The position numbers and the translations under genes are program-made. The notes beneath the pieces were generated by a model that saw only the letters and a program-made list of their open reading frames with translations, did no database searches and was not told the DNA's origin. From Wurfbainia villosa (lineage: Eukaryota; Streptophyta; Magnoliopsida; Zingiberales; Zingiberaceae): a stretch of 64,000 nt of DNA. This document shows positions 11,465 through 22,985 of the stretch, piece after piece (the stretch's first letter is position 1; the number at the start of each line of letters is the position of its first letter). The stretch is taken from the NCBI GenBank assembly GCA_025175895.1, contig CM046000.1, forward strand, positions 64,942,720 to 65,006,719, given 5' to 3'.

Positions 11465-12237
11465 ATGGAGTTACTGAAAAAGTTTCATATGGAGGAAGCT
11501 AAGGAAGTAGGCACACCTATAGCTATCAATACTCGTTTAGATAGTGATGAGAAAGGGAAGGCAATGGATTTGAAAAATTATAGGAGTATCATAGGGAGTT
11601 TATTGTACTTAACAGCGAGTCGACCTGATATTTTATTCGCTGTTGGTATGTGTGCTAGATTTCAAGCTTGTGCTAAGGAGTCTCACATGATTGCTGTAAA
11701 AGAATTATGAGATACTTAAAAAGCATTATCAATGTAGGATTGTGGTACCCTCGGACTAAATCTTTTGATTTAGTTGGCTATACCGACTCTGACTATGCTG
11801 GATGCAAATTGGATAGGAAAAGCACTAGTGGGGGCTGTTATTTCTTAGGATCAGCCTTGGTTAGTTGGTCAAGTCGTAAATAACACTGTGTAGAACTTTC
11901 CACAATCGAAGCTAAATATGTAGTTATGGGAGAATGTGTATCACAATTGTTATGGCTAACACACACCCTAGAAGATTATGGACTGACCTATAAGAATGTA
12001 CAAGTGCTATGTGATAACATTAGCACTATACATCTCACCAAAAATCTTGTTCATCACTCAAGGACCAAGCACATTGAAGTGAGGCATCACTTCATTAGAG
12101 ATCATGTAGCTAGGGGAGACATTGAACTCAGCCATGTTGAGTCCAAATCTAACCTAGCTGGCATATTCACAAAACCTCTTCCCGAAAATGAGTTTAGCCA
12201 TTTAAGAAGAGAGTTGGGCATGTATGCTGCCAAATGA
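11465..12237 (+). pseudogene. RT end and RNase H of S pol
   Basis: The RT connection region (M-E-L-L-K-K-F-H-M, S-L-L-Y-L-T-A-S-R-P-D-I near 11600) is frameshifted near 11700. RNase H follows with T-D-S-D-Y-A-G near 11785, S-T-I-E-A-K-Y (family usually A-E-A-E-Y), V-L-C-D-N near 12010 and H-F-I-R-D-H-V near 12090. A TAA at about 11881 replaces a codon in the S-S-R-K segment. The true end is the TGA at 12235-12237 after G-M-Y-A-A-K. Confidence 0.9.
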
Positions 12238-13266
12238 AGGAGGATCCCTCCATGATCTTAGGTTAATATATAAAAAAAATCCATTTAACAAGAGAAATGG
12301 GAATTTAAATTGGGGAGACCTGGGATCATCTAACAAAAATAATAAGGATCACAAAACTATTTTTGTATTGCTAGAAATGGGGTGAGATGATAGGATCAAC
12401 CACTCTATTTCACATGCTCATTGCATCCCTGAGATAGAGAGGTTGACGAGACAAAAATCACTAATGTGACTAGTTATGGGGAAGACCATTACACATTCTT
12501 GTGTTTGTGGTTCCAAGATCATAACTAGACATTCCAACCAAGTAAAATTGGTTGGATCCTCTATGAGAACAAGAGCATAGATACCAATTGTTTAAAACAA
12601 TCAAAATGTGTAAGGATATCATATCAAGTGTTTTTTTGACACTTACCTAAGCCTTAGGAATTACACGAAAACTCAGTTGGAGTGTTCAGATATTGAAACC
12701 TAGTTTTTTTAAGCCTATCAACCGAGATAGACTCGACCGGTGCCCTGACTGGCATGAGGTTTCAGCACTAAGAATCGAGTGCACTTCGACTGGACCCTCG
12801 ATTAGCTGATTCCAATCACACACAGAATCGAGTGCACTTTGACTGGAGCCTCGACTGGCTGATTTCGATCGCACACAGAATCGAGTACGCTTCGACTGGC
12901 CAATTCCGATCACACTCAGAACCAAGTGGGCCTCGATCATCGCCTCAATTGATGTTACCAGTCGAGCCAACCTACTCATCGCCTCGACTAATGTCTCACA
13001 GATTTAAACCCTAAACCCTTTCATTCCGCAATTTTTTCTTCCCAACAATCATGCTCTCCCGACTGCGACAAGCGCCAGTTGAGCTCGTCATCTCCGTCCA
13101 AGCTTTACAACCTCCAGACAAGCCTTCTCTAGTATAGGGTAAGGATCTTCTTCCTTCTCCTTGCCATTTTCTCTTAACCCTAACCCTAATCTCTGACCAC
13201 TCGACTACAACTAGGGTTCTAGTAGGAAAAATTCATCTTCTGCAACAAGCACTTGTTCTTGGTTTT
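12238..13266 (+). other. S spacer between pol and third frame
   Basis: No gene seen. It holds three 53-bp tandem units starting GAATCGAGT at 12772, 12825 and 12878 (the last is shorter). They are rich in TCGACTGG, like the S LTR. It ends in a short CCCTAACCCTAA stretch near 13178-13190 before the start of the third frame. Confidence 0.75.
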
Positions 13267-13452
13267 ATGGCACCCAAGTAAGACTTCTTCCTTAATCTCC
13301 TTATGATTTTAGAGGATTTCTAAGCAACTAATCACTTTCCTCACTTGACATGCATCATTTCATTCCTTGCATTCATTCATGGGTCAATCTTGTGTGCATG
13401 ACATATTTGACACATGTCATTTTAGACCAAAAAGAAAGGAACCTGAGTCCTC
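13267..13452 (+). pseudogene. Start of the third (env-like position) frame of S, with a possible intron
   Basis: ATG at 13267 gives M-A-P and then meets a stop. A GT-AG intron at 13278-13425 (donor CCAA|GTAAGA, acceptor CATTTTAG|ACC) would join it to K-P-K-R-K-E-P-E-S-S in a correct phase. B inserted 27 bp after that acceptor (TSD tcctc, 13448-13452), and the frame resumes at 28682. Sireviruses often carry an extra frame here, sometimes called env-like. The intron is my inference from the sequence. Confidence 0.45.
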
Positions 13453-14630
13453 TGTAGGGGATCGGATGGCCGGCTAGAGGGGGGTGAATAGCCCTCATAC
13501 GTTGGACATCGTAAATTGCTCGTCTACAAAAGATTAGCGCAAGCAGAATATACAAATACAAAGCAAAAGACAAACAATAAAACAAACGCTAACACGATGG
13601 TATAACGTGGTTCACGGCTACGCCGCTAATCCACGGTCCCCGATTCGTCCTCGGTGAATCACTCCGTTAAACCAATCCTCTAAATGGTCTCTCCTTTGCA
13701 CCAAGCTAGGTGGAGGTAACCTTTACAACCAAGATCACTCTTCTTACAATAAGATTGAAGTAAGGACAAGTAAGAAGAGTTTAAAGCTTGTGGGGCACTA
13801 GGAAGATCGTTTGGAGTATGAGCATTAGCCTCTCAAAGGCTTACACCCTCTCTTTATAGAGGGTCGCTTTTCTTCCGTTGGCCGCCACCACGATCGCCGT
13901 CTGGCGATCGGCCATTCTAATACAACGGCCTCCGAACACGCCGGATCCCACTGTAGTCCAACGGAACTCTTGGCAATGATCGATGGACCTCATCACGATC
14001 ACGCTTCCATAGTCGATCGCCCGGCTACTTAACGCCTGCGGGCCAAAACCCTATTGATCACCGATCGGCCGCCAAAGAATCGATCGATGGTCTCGGGCCG
14101 ATCGCCTCAGAGTGGGCCGATCACGCGCCACAATCCACGATAACAATAACTCACTGACTGGCCGATCGCCATGACATGGCAATGACCGTGTCGAAAAACC
14201 CATCCGACACTTGGCCAAATGGCCAAGTTTCACCTAAGAGCTACCCTTCCCTGGGTTACAATCGCCACTCTCATTTCTGAGTCCTCGCCTTCAAAGTTCT
14301 CTTCGCTTCCTGGCCACGCCCCTCGGCAAAGATCAGCGCACGACTCTGCAATGCTCCTTCGCGTCTCTTGCCTCGAAGTCTACTTCCTCCGGCTTCACTC
14401 CAAGCTTCTCGTCCGGCGGTCCCTCGGATGCTCCAAGCGCACGACTTCCGCAAAGCTATCCTTCACCGACTCAAGGCACGAGTCATGAGATGTGAAACTC
14501 GCCACGGCTCCATGTGCGAATTACTAAGTCCTGCACGACTTCAACGCACATATCACATCAACATATCAAACTAACTTAAACCCTTTGCCACACCATCAAA
14601 ACCATATCACGGCAAGAGATTGCCCTAACA
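13453..14630 (-). repeat. 3' LTR of B (1,178 bp)
   Basis: On the minus strand it runs from TGTTAGGGCAATCTCTTGCC to CCATCCGATCCCCTACA. It matches the 5' LTR well except in 13880-14200, where CGATCG-rich modules stand in place of the CAGTCGACTG modules of the other LTR. Confidence 0.93.
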
Positions 14631-14850
14631 ATCTCCCCCTTTTTGATGTGTGGCAATCCGTTTAAGTTAGGTAAAAACATTTGATATAAATTCTAAGGTA
14701 AGAAAGCATGTAAAGATAAACATGATATAGCAACATGCAACTCCCCCTTAATCCATGAAACTCTCTATGCAAATTTTCTCCCCCTATCATATTATCATAT
14801 ATTTCTCCCCCTAAAGTAATTAACTTAAACATACTTATTTCTCCCCCTTT
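14631..14850 (-). other. Polypurine tract of B with four upstream copies
   Basis: The tract next to the LTR (14631-14646) reads AAAAAGGGGGAGAT on the minus strand. Four more GGGGGAG tracts lie within 220 bp, at about 14742, 14779, 14804 and 14842. Multiplied polypurine tracts are a known trait of Sireviruses; only the first adjoins an LTR. Confidence 0.85.
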
Positions 14851-15988
14851 GACACCATCAAAAAGATTAACACTAAGTTATAAGCTCATGGCATTAAGTA
14901 TAATGGAGGGAAAATATGACAAGTTGATTTAAAATTGGTTACCACTTGTTGATGGCATAAAGTATATTTCTACCACTTGTTGTAGGTTTACAAACTGAAT
15001 TTGGCCTTCAATGTTCTAATTTACAGGCCACCAGTCGACTGCTATCAGTATGGCAGTCGACTGGCACAAAGGAATCTGAATTTTTGATTTTCTGGACGAA
15101 TTTCAGAAATGCATTATAAATTCCAGAAAATTGAAAAAATAATGAAATTTGGGGAACATATTTCTTTTAAGTATATCTATCAATGAAAAATAGTTTTTCA
15201 TGAAAACTCATTATATTTTCTTGTTTTTGCCAAAAATCCAAAAGCTCCAAAAGCCACTAGGTTTTTGATCATTCTAGTATCAAGTTAGCTACCTAGTTTT
15301 GCATCCAATTGTTTCAAAACATGAATACATGTATTTTAAGGTAAGAAATTGTTTTGAAAACATATGAAATATCCAACCATGATCTTGGGGCAATATGTCT
15401 ATGAATTAAACATAAGCCTTCCCCATGATTGGTCTATTATTGCTATGTTGATACTTTAAATGACCATCTAAATGCCATAGGCATTAGTGGACATTTGTAT
15501 CATCCTAATATCTCACCCATGCTAAGTTTGCAATCAAGTTAGCCTATAGTGAGTGTGAGATGCATCCTAGGGGGTATTTGTATATACTTAACCAATATAT
15601 TCATGCAATTCTATCATGGTTAAGTATCAACCTAACATCCTACATGATCATAATGACATATCTCAATTAATTCTACATTATGATCATGAAATACATGTTT
15701 TCATCAAATTATAATCATGCATTAGGTATTTTATGATGATAAACAAATTATCACCTAAAGCATGATTTAAACCTATTTCTCATGATGATGTGCCCAATAT
15801 CATAAATCATAAATCATGATTGTACATATGTGTAACAATTACATTAATCATCATGATTTAAGCATTATTACCTATTTATGGGCACGTTATCATCACCCAA
15901 CACTATCTAAAAAAGTTGTCCCGTCATCCTAAGTCAACCAAAATATGATATAGATTAAGTCCATATGGTTGACTACCCTAGGGGTTTT
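14851..15988 (-). other. 3' noncoding region of B
   Basis: AT-rich with no gene. It holds two CAGTCGACTG copies at 15032-15041 and 15054-15063 and repeated ATCATGAT-like runs. The position matches the noncoding regions of A, F and G, but the sequence is less like them than they are like each other. Confidence 0.7.
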
Positions 15989-17719
15989 CTAACCCTTAAG
16001 GATGGATTTTGGAACCCAAAATAGATTCTTTCCTATTGGGTTCACTAAATACTCCTTGGGGATCCATTTCCTAGCAATTACTTTCTTTTTATCTTGTCCC
16101 CTAGCTATTAGGCATTTATAGGCCTTTTCATTTTTCTTTTCTTTGTATCCTAGGCCTTTCTTGTTGAAACTAGCTCTTTGGCTCCCTAAGATCATGTTCA
16201 ATGTGTTGGAGCCAATTGTGAATTTCTCTAGGGCTTTGGTTAGATAATCTACCTTTTCCCTTAATGCCCTATTTTCCTCTATGCATGCATCATTAACATC
16301 TAAAGGCATATAATCATGTGAGCATGCATTATTTAAGCTAGAAGAAATATTATCATTTAAGCATGCATTTTCTAGTTTACTTTCTAATGCCTTAATTTGA
16401 TCTAGCATGCTTTTGTTTTTCTTCTTAGCTCTAAATAAATCTCTAGTTAAGCTAGACACCATGGAAACTATTTTCTTAGGAGTTAGATTTGTTACCATAG
16501 TTTCCATGTCCTCTTCTTCTTCGGATGAGGAGGATGTAGAAGCTCCCCCTTCATTTGAGCTCTCCCCATTTGAGCTTGATCCTTCATTTTCGGATGAAGA
16601 GCAATCCAAGTCATCAAAGGCCATCAAGGCCAAATTGGTGACAAAGGCATTCTCCTCCTCCAATGATGAGGAGGAGGATGAGGATGGATCATCCCAAGTC
16701 CTTGCCTTGAGAGCCTTAGCCTTTCCCTTCTCCTTTGTCTTCTTCTCCTCTTCCTTCTTTTTCTTGCTCCCCTTTTTCTTCTTCTTTTCTTCTTTCTTTT
16801 TCCTTTCTTCCTTGCTCTTGTTTAGGAGAGGACAATTGTCCCTTATGTGCCCTTCTCCTTGGCAATTGTAGCATATGACCTTCCCCCTTGGTCTTCTATT
16901 CCTATCATTAGATTTATCAAATCTAAAATTCTTAAATGCACGTCTTACCCTCCTTACCATATAGGCTTCTTCGGTGCTATCCATGGAGGAGGAGGAAAAT
17001 GCTTCGTCATCGGAGGAGGAGGGGATTTCCATCTTCTTCTTTCCCTTGTTTTCCAACAAGGCTACTCCCCTTGAAGGTTGAATTCTAGGCTCCTCTAGTA
17101 TTCCTTCAAGCCTAGTTTCGTGGAGTTCCATTGTTGAGAAGAACTCCTCCAAGGTGCTCACTTCTAAATTCTTTGAGATATAGAATGAGTCCACCATGGA
17201 GCTCCACTTTGAGGACCGGGGAAAGGCATCTATAGCCTTCATGAGCATGTCCCGGTTTGATAGCTTCTCACCTACACTTGTTAGCCCAATTAAAATTTCT
17301 TTAAACCTAGAGTGTAGTGAGGTTACCTTTTCTCCCTTTTCTAGCTTGATATTTGATAATTGGGAGCGGAGGAGGTCTCTTCTTGCTAGCTTAGCCTCCG
17401 AAGTACCTTCATGAAGCTCTACTAGCTTCTCCCACATCTCCTTAGCACTTAGGCATTCTCCTATTCGGTTGATTTCTTGTTGGGGGAGCACATTGAAAAG
17501 ATGGTGTTTTTCCTTTGAGTTCGCAAGGTGCTCCTCTCTTTTCTTCTTAGTCCATCGTGATTTTTCGATTGGTTTCCCTTCTTCATCCCTAGGCAAAACG
17601 AAACCGGATTCCATTGTAATCATTATATCAAAATCCGTTTCGAAAAATACCTCCATTCGCATCTTCCACCAAGCGAATTCTCCTTCAAATTTCGGAGGAT
17701 GGATGTTTGAGCCGGCCAT
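15989..17719 (-). CDS. gag: Complete Gag of gag-only element B (576 aa)
   Basis: Structural Gag, expected to form the particle and bind RNA. The start chosen is M-A-G-S-N-I-H-P-P-K-F at 17719, 50 bp after the PBS; the open frame extends upstream only into the PBS. Residues about 10-205 form a full UBN2-type capsid domain (W-W-K-M near 17-20, L-H-S-R-F-K near 135-140). A CCHC knuckle is at Cys283, Cys286, His291, Cys296. Lys-rich and Ser/Glu-rich tracts follow to about 430, then a likely coiled coil, then F-W-V-P-K-S-I-L-K-G and TAG. No stop or shift is seen, although the element is gag-only and T has split its LTR. The intact frame suggests recent activity or selection on Gag. Confidence 0.92.
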   Translation of the reverse strand: MAGSNIHPPKFEGEFAWWKMRMEVFFETDFDIMITMESGFVLPRDEEGKPIEKSRWTKKKREEHLANSKEKHHLFNVLPQQEINRIGECLSAKEMWEKLVELHEGTSEAKLARRDLLRSQLSNIKLEKGEKVTSLHSRFKEILIGLTSVGEKLSNRDMLMKAIDAFPRSSKWSSMVDSFYISKNLEVSTLEEFFSTMELHETRLEGILEEPRIQPSRGVALLENKGKKKMEIPSSSDDEAFSSSSMDSTEEAYMVRRVRRAFKNFRFDKSNDRNRRPRGKVICYNCQGEGHIRDNCPLLNKSKEERKKKEEKKKKKGSKKKKEEEKKTKEKGKAKALKARTWDDPSSSSSSSLEEENAFVTNLALMAFDDLDCSSSENEGSSSNGESSNEGGASTSSSSEEEEDMETMVTNLTPKKIVSMVSSLTRDLFRAKKKNKSMLDQIKALESKLENACLNDNISSSLNNACSHDYMPLDVNDACIEENRALREKVDYLTKALEKFTIGSNTLNMILGSQRASFNKKGLGYKEKKNEKAYKCLIARGQDKKKVIARKWIPKEYLVNPIGKNLFWVPKSILKG

Positions 17720-17769
17720 TTTTTGAATGTTGCTTGTTGTGGCGGTTAGTCCTCGACAAGCTTTCCTCG

Positions 17770-17781
17770 GCTCTGATACCA
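17770..17781 (-). other. Primer binding site of B
   Basis: TGGTATCAGAGC on the minus strand, two bases inside the 5' LTR end at 17784. Confidence 0.97.
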
Positions 17782-17783
17782 CT

Positions 17784-18054
17784 TGTAGGGGATCGGATGG
17801 CCGGCTAGAGGGGGGTGAATAGCCCTCGTACGTTGGACGTCGTAAATTGCTCGTCTACAAAAGATTAGCGCAAGCGGAATATACAAATACAAAGAAAAAG
17901 ACAAACAATAAATCAAACGCTAACACGATGTTATAACGTGGTTCACGGCTACGCCGCTAATCCACGGTCCCCGATTCGTCCTCGGTGAATCACTCCGTTA
18001 AACCAATCCACTAAATGGTCTCTCCTTTGCACCAAGCTAGGTGGAGGTAACCTT
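17784..18054 (-). repeat. 5' LTR of B, part next to the PBS
   Basis: The LTR end (TGTAGGGGATCGGATGGCC on the plus strand) up to the T insertion. The last five bases (acctt, 18050-18054) are the left TSD of T. Confidence 0.93.
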
Positions 18055-19959
18055 TGTTAGAATGTACACTGAAAGCCTAGCTCTTTTTGTATGAACATTT
18101 TATTTTGAAATAAGAATCACATGATCATTGTTTGCACTTTATATATTTATTATATGTGTGTGCATATTGTCTAATATTTTACATTGTAGATAACATGGTG
18201 CTTGGTGTGGCACAGAAGATCATGTTATCAGTCCCTTATAAAATATAAGTAGAGGCTCACAACCAAGATGGTTTTGGACAAACCATTGGCATGGTTGTAG
18301 TGTAGCTTGGTATTGTTTTATCTTGAACATAGAGTTACACTAGTACACTTAGGTGTATTGAGCAGGACCGACATAGAGGTGATTCAATTTAGTGCTGACT
18401 ACATAATTGAATCGGACCTCGGATATTATGTTGTACATGCTCTTAATCCCGATATAATAACGGGCACATGTACTTAGTATTTATTTCTTTGATTTATCAG
18501 AAGGTGAGATTTAGATGGATTAAATCAATATGCCGAAGTTGGGAAATAATATTATTTACATGGTGTGCCGTTGATTATAGGAGGAAACCGTGTCCTATAT
18601 ATTAGGTTGATGATGTCCCCTTGAGGAGCTCATAAGGTTCATCATGTAAACCCAGCTGGTTGACTTAGTCAACATGATGATAAGGTTGAGTGGTACTACT
18701 CGAGGAGTTAGATGTTGATTAATTGATGGTCAGTAAATCAATTAATTGACGGACATTCGATATCTTAAACACGGGGAGATTAATGTACAAATAATATATG
18801 GAGCCCATATCGATTTATGGGGGTTGGTGAGGTAGTTCAATGATGATCCTCTAGTGGAATGGAACATCATTGATGGATCAAGTTTGTGTGGTTCCGATCC
18901 ATCGGGTGGCCGAGACCCAACTCCTCCTTATGGTCCCTATCGTAGCCTAATATAATCCTTGTGAAGTCTAGATCCAAGAATGTAAAACAAAACCTAGAAC
19001 CAACGGTTGGATTAAGTCCATAGATCCGATGGTTAGGATGAAACCCTAGAACCAACGGTTGGATTAAGACCATAGATCCGATGGTTAGGATGAAACCCTA
19101 GAACCAACGGTTGGATTAAATCCATAGATCCGATGGTTAGGATGAAACCCTAGAACCAACGGTTGGATTAAATCCATAGATCCGATGGTTAGGATGAAAC
19201 CCTAGAACCAACGGTTGGATTAAGACCATAGATCCGATGGTTAGGATGAAACCCTAGAACCAACGGTTGGATTAAATCCATAGATCCGATGGTTAGGATG
19301 AAACCCTAGAACCAACGGTTGGATTAAGACCATAGATTCGATGGTTAGGATGAAACCCTAGAATCGACGGTTGGGATTAAATCCCTAGATCCGACGGTTG
19401 GGATAAAACCCTAGATCCGACGGTTGGGATAAAACCCTTGATCCGACGGTTGGGATGAAATCCTAGATCCTATGGTTGGGATGAAATCCTAGATCCAACG
19501 GTTGCGATCAAATCCCTAGAACCGACGGGGGAGATTAAATCCCTATAACCGACGGTGGAGATTAAATCCCTAGATCCGACGGTGGAGATTAGAGGAGGCT
19601 TAAGCCTAAATTCTAGAATTAGGGTTTGGCTCATCCTTGGTTGGGCGGCAACAAATCTTAAAAGGGATAAGGTTGGTTGGGCGGCAAGAATATAGGAGTT
19701 AGTTCCTATATTTTAGGCTAACCAACTTTCTCCTAAATTCTATAAATAAAGGCTTAGGCATTGGGCGAAAATAAGTTTTTTTGGATTGGAGAATTAGGGT
19801 TTGGCTCATCCAAGAGTTGGGCGGCAACAAACCCTAGAGGAGCTAGGGTTTTTGGGCGGCTAAGAAAGTGGGTGGCAAGGTGATTGTTCTCCCTAAGGTT
19901 TTTGGCCGGCGCCCCTCTTTCCCTTCTCATCCTTGGCCGGTTCTCTTCTTCCTCCTCTC
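18055..19959 (+). repeat. Partial LTR of T, plus orientation
   Basis: Starts TGTTAGAATGTACACTG right after the TSD and matches the reverse of 22496 downwards. It stops inside the LTR at CTTCCTCCTCTC, followed by the start of the inverted copy. It holds the 52-bp tandem array. Confidence 0.9.
18992..19600. repeat. Tandem repeat array in the T LTR, 52-bp and 26-27-bp units
   Basis: CAACGGTTGG recurs at 19001, 19053, 19105, 19157, 19209, 19261 and 19313, a strict 52-bp period. The unit is two diverged 26-bp halves (CAACGGTTGG and CGATGGTTAGG). Beyond 19365 the array breaks into single 26-27-bp units with CGACGG. The inverted LTR carries a matching array at about 20965-21570. Confidence 0.95.
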
Positions 19960-19961
19960 AT

Positions 19962-22496
19962 TTATGGATGTCGCTTCGGAGGCTCATTGGCTCCCATGTC
20001 CCCGGATTAAAATTTTCACTAATGAAAGGATTAATCCGGATGGGATGAGCTTCCTTAGCAACACCTATTCGTCGTCGTGCTAACAACTCGAGTGGTCGCT
20101 TGAACAAACTAGTCGTTCAAGCAACACAACTCTTCTAGTTGGTTAGCCGCGGAAGAGACGACAGACGGATCGCCGGTTTTTGTGTTTGTCTTCGGGGTCC
20201 ATGATTATACAATATATATTCATATACACACATGTATAATCATCATATATAAGAACATGCTCAGATCTGAAATTAAAGTTATAAAACTTTATACCTTACG
20301 ATCTTCTACCGTATGTCCTATCCTTCTCGTGGACGACGTGTGGACGAAGATCCTCCACGAGTAGAAGCCTTCTAGATCACGTTCTTCTCTTCCTTGTCCG
20401 CTGCGAACAAAGAGAAGAACCACCAAAACCTTTCCTTTCTAGAACCGGCCACCAAACAAGAGAGTTTGATGCAACCGCCGGCCAAGGAACGATTGGATGA
20501 GTGCCGGACAACTTGTTGTATTGTTGCCGCCGGCCCCCTAGATGTTGGAGAAGCACGGGCCACCAATTGTTGGAGATCCGCCGGCCACCAAGGAGCAAGA
20601 GAGGAGGAAGAAGAGAACCGGCCAAGGATGAGAAGGGAAAGAGGGGCGCCGGCCAAAAACCTTAGGGAGAACAATCACCTTGCCACCCACTTTCTTAGCC
20701 GCCCAAAAACCCTAGCTCCTCTAGGGTTTGTTGCCGCCCAACTCTTGGATGAGCCAAACCCTAATTCTCCAATCCAAAAAACCTATTTTCGCCCAATGCC
20801 TAAGCCTTTATTTATAGAATTTAGGAGAAAGTTGGTTAGCCTAAAATATAGGAACTAACTCCTATATTCTTGCCACCAACCAACCTTATCCCTTTAAGAT
20901 TTGTTGCCGCCCAACCAAGGATGAGCCAAACCCTAATTCTAGAATTTAGGCTTAAGCCTCCTCTAATCTCCACCGTCGGATCTAGGGATTTAATCTCCAC
21001 CGTCGGTTCTAGGGATTTAATCTCCCCCGTCGGTTCTAGGGATTTGATCGCAACCGTTGGATCTAGGATTTCATCCCAACCATAGGATCTAGGGTTTTAT
21101 CCCAACCGTCGGATCTAGGGTTTTATCCCAACCGTCGGATCTAGGATTTCATCCCAACCGTCGGATCTAGGATTTAATCCCAACCGTCGGATCTAAGGTT
21201 TCATCCTAACCATCGAATCTATGGTCTTAATCCAACCGCTGGTTCTAGGGTTTCATCCTAACCATCGGATCTATGGATTTAATCCAACCGCTGGTTCTAG
21301 AGGTTTCATCCTAACCATCGGATCTATGGTCTTAATCCAACCGCTGGTTCTAGGGTTTTATCCCAACCGTCGGATCTAGGGATTTAATCTCCACCGTCGG
21401 TTCTAGGGTTTCTTCCTAACCATCGGATCTATGGATTTAATCCAACCGTTGGTTCTAGGGTTTCATCCTAACCATCGGATCTATGGATTTAATCCAACCG
21501 TTGGTTCTAGGGTTTCATCCTAACCATCGGATCTATGGATTTAATCCAACCGTTGGTTCTAGGTTTTGTTTTACATTATTGGATCTAGACTTCACAAGGA
21601 TTATATTAGGCTACGATAGGGACCATAAGGAGGAGTTGGGTCTCACACCGATGGATCGAACCACACAACTTGATCCATCAATGATGTTCCATTCCACTAG
21701 AGGATCATCATTGAACTACCTCACCAACCCCATAAATCGATATGGGCTCCATATATTATTTGTACATTAATCTCCGTGTTTAAGATATCGAATGTCCGGC
21801 CAATTAATTGATTTATCGACCATCAATTAATCAACATCTAACTCCTCGAGTAGTACCACTCAACCTTATCATCATGTTGACTAAGTCAACCAAATTGGTT
21901 TACATGATGAACCTTATGAGCTCCTCAAGGGACATCATCAACCTAATATATAGGACACGGTTTCCTCCTATAATCAACGGCACACCATGTAAATAATATT
22001 ATTTCCCAACTTACCGGGCATATTGATTTAATCCATCTAAATCTCACCCACTGGTAAATCACAGAAATAAATACTAAGTACATGTGCCCGTTATTATATC
22101 GGGATTAAGAGCATGTACAACATAATATCCGAGGTCCGATTCAATTATGTAGTCAGCACTAAATTGAATCACCTCTATGTCGGTCCTGCTCAATACACCT
22201 AAGTGTACTAGTGTAACTCTATGTTCAAGATAAAACAATACCAAGCTACACTACAACCATGCCAATGGTTTGTCCAAAACCATCTTGGTTGTGAGCCTCT
22301 ACTTATATTTTATAAGGGACTGATAACATGATCTTCTGTGCCACACCAAGCACCATGTTATCTACAATGTAAAATATTAGACAATATGCACACACATATA
22401 ATAAATATATAAAGTGCAAACAATGATCATGTGATTCTTATTTCAAAATAAAATGTTCATACAAAAAGAGCTAGGCTTTCAGTATACATTCTAACA
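19962..22496 (-). repeat. Nearly complete LTR of T, minus orientation (2,535 bp)
   Basis: Lies next to the polypurine tract at 22497, so it is the 3' LTR of the inverted interior. Its far end reads TTATGGATGTCG where the copy at 27026 has TGATGGATGTCG, so the terminal dinucleotide is damaged at the inversion joint. It holds the tandem array at 20965-21570. Confidence 0.88.
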
Positions 22497-22511
22497 ATCT
22501 CCCACTTATAC
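22497..22511 (-). other. Polypurine tract of T
   Basis: TATAAGTGGGAGAT on the minus strand, next to the LTR start TGTTAG. Confidence 0.85.
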
Positions 22512-22525
22512 TAAAAGACTAAGCA

Positions 22526-22985
22526 TCACAAGCTACATACATCGATCCCCATGTCCTCCACATGCCTATCAAACGCTACCGGAAGGGCCTTAGTGAATGG
22601 ATCCGCCAGGTTATCCTCTGATGCAATCTTGGCGACAGCAACTTCTCCTCGCTTTACGATCTCTCGTATAAGGTGGTACTTGCGCTCTATGTGTTTACTT
22701 GCCTTGTGGGCTCGTGGTTCCTTCGAGTTTGCAACTGCACCACTGTTATCACAATAAATTGTGATAGTTCTGGGAAAACCAGGAATCACATCCAAGTCCA
22801 TCAAGAAGTTCCTGAGCCATACAGCTTCCTTGGCTGCCTCAGAGGCTGCCACATACTCAGCTTCCATGGTAGAGTCCGCCATGCATTTCTGCTTGACACT
22901 CCTCCATACTATGGCTCCACCTCCAAAAGTAAACACAAACCCCGAGGTAGACTTACTCTTGTTCCTATCTGATTGGAAATCAAAC
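22526..22985 (-). pseudogene. RNase H of T
   Basis: C-terminal domain of copia pol, which degrades RNA in the RNA:DNA hybrid. It reads F-T-F-G-G-G-A-I-V-W-R-S, M-E-A-E-Y-V-A-A-S-E-A with the catalytic Glu, Y-C-D-N-S-G-A with Asp, and K-Y-H-L-I-R-E. The first catalytic Asp region (22940-22985) is frameshifted from the RT. It ends near 22526, shortly before the polypurine tract. Confidence 0.88.

Noticed and set aside
12772..12919. CRISPR-like look of regularly spaced repeats
   Set aside because: Direct tandem units of 53 bp without unique spacers, in a plant retroelement.
14219..14574. Open frames of 60-100 codons repeated at 28232-28620 and 50820-51178
   Set aside because: They recur because they are copies of one B-family LTR; frames are not conserved as protein.
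16407..16871. Plus-strand frame of 154 codons
   Set aside because: Antisense to the Ser/Lys-rich part of the B gag; low complexity only.
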